From the NCBI GenBank assembly GCA_949752735.1, contig OX457052.1, positions 11,936,623 to 12,000,622 of the forward strand: a stretch of DNA of 64,000 nucleotides, read 5' to 3'. The position numbers and the translations under genes are program-made. Each line of letters opens with the position of its first letter. Within the stretch, counting starts at the first letter, position 1. Below are positions 60,565 to 64,000 of this stretch, piece after piece. The notes under the pieces were generated by a model, which ran no database searches, had not been told where the DNA came from, and worked only from the letters and a program-made list of their open reading frames with translations. This DNA is from Lumbricus terrestris. Taxonomy: Eukaryota; Annelida; Clitellata; Crassiclitellata; Lumbricidae.

Positions 60565-62446
60565 CAAGTAGTGTTGTTTTAATATTGCCCCAATTTTAGT
60601 TTTAGTTTTAGTTTTGATTGTTAGTCTTAATTTTAGTTTTAGTTTTAGTTTTAATTGTTGCTGAATATTAGTTTTAGTTTTCGTTTTCGTTTTTATGGAT
60701 CAATTTTAGTTTTAGTTTTAGTTTTCGTATGCCAATTTTAGTTTTAGTTTTAGTTTTAGTATGCCAATGTTAGTTTTAGTTTTAATAATCTGGGGCTACA
60801 CACTCGTTAGCAGTGAATACCGTTTCGTTCCTTGAATAAACTATATTGATACAAATCAATACGAAGATGTGCTGAACATGAAACGTGATCATTATGTGAA
60901 ATGTAATTTGCTGCGCAATTGATAAATACCTCAGCATTACAGTTCATAACTTTTTTGTAATTAATATATGACAACGATATATTATGCAGTTGCTCACCAC
61001 TGGAAGGTCAAAATTACGTACATGTATCAACCCTGATCGTACATGTAAATAATTATAGTGTCCCTCAGTTATATTTTAGTTCTTATATTAATTCTACTTC
61101 TAGTTCTTATTCACTTCTTTTGACGTGATTTTACTTCCACTTCTAGTTCTCAAATAATATCACTTCTGGTTCTCATTCACTTCTGCCTGAAGCAATTTTA
61201 CTTCTGCTTGTAGTTCTCAAATAATTTTGCTTCTTCCAGTTACAGTTTTTATATAGTTTTTTATGTATACCCGTGCACTTATCAGTTTTTATCACTCTTT
61301 GATATCCTAGGTAACGGGCCGAGGGAATTATTGTTTCTGCTATGCATGTGGAGTACATAGAATAATGATAGCATCACTGGCGTGAAGAACAGGTACAATG
61401 TAGGATGCAGGGTAGATGCCCGCTATCATCCCAAAGACCACTCAGTCTATTATGCGTTAGAACGTTTGATGACACTAGTCTGGATTATTATGAATGCAAA
61501 GAACTAAACATCCCAAAATGGAATATTGTAATGTGAAGTGAATGGAAGAGAATAATATGATATTGTGCGACTATTCACGCAATTCTAGCACGATTTTACA
61601 CAATTAAATAAAGGTCACAGGCAAAGCATATCAAATCAATGAGAATATTTTATGACTGTAAAATCTAAGACTTACTTTTACCTCGGGTCAAACAAAGTGG
61701 TCCGTTTCCTTGTTTGGCTTCAAAATAATTATTATGTTGCTACAGAAATTCTCCTAGACTAATAAATTTCACCCTGGATATATCAGATCCTGGCCAGGGA
61801 CTTCTCTTGGTTTCTCTCTCGAAGGGCAATCCTAGGCTGAGTAGGCTATTATCTACGCCAGAGACGACTATACTTTTCATAGGCAGCCACAGCAAGACAG
61901 AGTCTTCCTTCCAGCGGACAGCCTTTGTTCACTCTCACGTGCCTCACCATTGTTTCTCCCTATTCACTGGCCAATCATATCTTACTTAACTACACTGGCC
62001 ACCCTGCCTGTCGGCGCTGCAAGGCTTCCTCAGACAATCACTGTCCTGCATTACTCTGATTTGCATATTAATAGCCACTAATCCCAAACCGGTTTGGACA
62101 GGTTTAGAGCCATAATTATGACCCGGGGCATACAGGTAAAACGATCCACTTGTGAGTAATCTCCTTCCTCACAATACTAAAATACGCCATTTGCACAATA
62201 CGCACAAATAAGGAAAATAAGGTGAAATTACGAGCAAATTATTTAGTTTTCGTTTGGCCAAATATCGTTTTAGTTTTCGTTTGATCAATTTTCGTTTACT
62301 TTTAGTTTTGATTGCTGCATATTTCGTTTTAGTTTTAGTTTTCGTTGTCAGCGTGTTTTAGTTTTCGTTTTCGTTTTCGTTAACGAAAACGTTTCATTTT
62401 CGTTAATTACCATTTTCGTTTTCGTTTTCGTTAACGAAAACAACAC
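60565..62446. mobile_element. hAT-type element with GTTTTA/GTTTTC subterminal repeats
   Basis: AGTAGTGTTGTTTT near the left and AAAACAACACTACT at the right are inverted repeats. TACTCCGTT is duplicated at 60556-60564 and 62447-62455. Subterminal arrays of AGTTTT and CGTTTT run to ~60790 and from ~62240. The exact termini are uncertain by a few bases, and no transposase is present. Confidence 0.75.
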
Positions 62447-62607
62447 TACTCCGTTGTCAGGACAATTACTCAACTCTGAGCAGTAATAGACGCCTTGCAT
62501 GGCTGCCGACAGTTAAATTCGAATCCTGTAATAAAATGCGATCATCCGTTCATTACTGATTGCAGTCATAGGCCTACTACGTTGCGCCATGAGTTTGAAA
62601 TTAAACG

Positions 62608-62610
62608 AAG

Positions 62611-62675
<65 letters not shown>

Positions 62676-62695
62676 TATTATTATTATTATTATTC
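62608..62695. repeat. (TTA)n microsatellite
   Basis: About 85 bp. Confidence 0.95.
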
Positions 62696-62757
62696 GACAA
62701 AATCTGGTTTGACAAAAGAACCGCGGAAGGCCACGGCATTAAAGCGCTGGACGGTAA

Positions 62758-62778
62758 ATATTATTATATTGTTATATA

Positions 62779-62830
<52 letters not shown>

Positions 62831-62980
62831 TTTTTTTTTTTTTTTTTTTTTTTTTTGCCCCGAGGTAAACATGATCCCTCGGGGACTTCAAATTATTATT
62901 ATTATTACTACTAATACTATTATTACTATTATTACAATTATTATTATTATTATTTATTTATTTAGTTAGTTTGTTTATTT
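62758..62980. repeat. (TTA)n, poly-T and mixed TTA/TTTA tract
   Basis: TTA to 62830, a run of about 28 T, then GATCCCTCGG-type unique sequence and more TTA/TTTA. Confidence 0.9.
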
Positions 62981-62989
62981 ATTTATTAC

Positions 62990-63205
62990 AGCAATTGGAT
63001 ATAGCGCCTATTCAAGGTTGTCTACTCAGGAGCGCTCCCTGTCCAACACCGCGGTCTTATAGGATAGTCATACGAACAGTGAGAAAAGAGACAGAGAGAC
63101 CAATAGGCATTTGACGAAGAGTAGAATGAGGAACCCCATTCCAGGTATACCAGGGCCAGCCTCGGAGAATGCTCGGCGCTGTCTGATTTCAGTCAGAAAT
63201 AAAAA
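62990..63205 (-). mobile_element. CR1/L2-type LINE 3' fragment
   Basis: GGATATAGCGCCTATTCAAG and ACTCAGGAGCGCTCCCTGTC are the tail. The rest is a degraded RAFS--GP--WN-VP block read on the minus strand, with a TTA-rich tail on its left. Confidence 0.65.
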
Positions 63206-64000
63206 TCGATCGGCCTCTTACGAAAGAATCAGTGATTCTGCGTCTATAATTACTGAAGGAATTGATCTGCAGGATCATTCACCACAGCTGTCTGCTTGCG
63301 CGGGAGCGTTCACCATTCGCTTATAGGGAAGAAATGTCGCCTACATTACCGAAATTGCATAACGTGGAGGTTGGTAAATGTTGATATTAGTAATCGAGAG
63401 TTACGTCGACTCAGATATTTCACAAATACAAAGTGTCACAACATAATTATAGATAATGTATCTTTATTTTGAAGTTTGAGCCACAAAGATCGGGATGGAT
63501 GACAGCCATCTATGTTACGGAAAAAGTTCAACTTCCGATGTTAATAATGTTTATGAGCAAGATGCTTTCACCTAATCACTTTAAGCTTTAAACATTTCAT
63601 TGCATTAGAATCCGTTTATTAGGCTATTCGAAGACCCTGAAAAAGGGAAAGAGTTAAGCGCAAACATAAATCGAACATTGCCAAAAATATCAAAAATAAG
63701 TAAGTTCAACAAAATAATGAGAAAACAAGGCAGATCCACTTGAGCAGTCTTTGGCTGATACTGCTGTAGTCTATAAACGCAGTTGTAAAATCAGAATAAT
63801 TCCTGTGTTTCTGAAGAACTCTTCCAGATATTGAAGAAGCACTCGTCCCACCACTTTCCTCAAAGTTAATGTTAAGAATTGCGACAATATTGTTATGGCG
63901 CCATTTTCTGTTTTATCATGATATCGTATTATTGTTTTATTTCATGAGATATCATGTTGCAATAGGCCGTTCCATTCATGTTCCATACCGTCTTACATGA
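63206..64000. other. no gene seen; right end matches 20.92-20.99 kb
   Basis: 63925-64000 (GTTTTATTTCATGAGAT, CCATACCGTCTTACATGA) returns to the sequence seen at 20920-20980, so the material from about 59.5 kb to 63.9 kb is inserted relative to that copy. Confidence 0.7.

Overview
The window reads as a repeat-rich, AT-leaning animal genome. Exons are short with GT-AG introns, and there are two protein-coding gene fragments, many DNA transposons, non-LTR retrotransposon tails, tRNA-headed SINEs and long microsatellites. The NACHT/TPR gene type, the repeat mix and the very common octamer TAGGCCTA make me think of a marine invertebrate deuterostome (echinoderm or hemichordate-like). That is an inference; no marker here proves it.

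Layout. (1) 1-19.9 kb, + strand: the 3' end of an unrecognised membrane-protein gene. A transmembrane exon (256-331) joins in phase, across an 18.6-kb intron, to a GC-rich last exon (18898-19948) coding a ~350-residue cytoplasmic tail. The intron holds a complete DD37D mariner, several hAT-type elements, Helitron-like elements, a 2.2-kb TIR element of unknown class, SINEs and microsatellites. (2) 21.5-36.8 kb, - strand, convergent with the first gene: eleven exons with consistent phases code the last 603 residues of a NACHT/winged-helix/TPR protein (nephrocystin-3/TEP1-like STAND class). Its P-loop exons were not found. Its introns carry a second complete mariner, hAT elements and SINEs. (3) 37-42.4 kb: a ~62-bp minisatellite, then a 664-bp tandem array (5.3 copies that read as identical) containing SINE sequence. 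(4) 42.4-46.3 kb: a 3.9-kb foldback element built from ~533-bp modules, interrupted by a LINE tail. (5) 48.9-56.7 kb: an old tandem duplication holding exon-like blocks; the second copy carries a 1.7-kb foldback insertion that the first copy lacks. (6) 56.7-59.0 kb: mostly featureless, then a 200-N assembly gap. (7) 59.2-64 kb: a second version of the sequence just downstream of the membrane-protein gene (20.0-21.0 kb) with different transposon insertions, so either a paralogue or an unmerged haplotype.

The two host genes show no functional link. Most of the sequence is transposon history, and much of it can be read exactly because many insertions keep target-site duplications or have an empty site elsewhere in the window.
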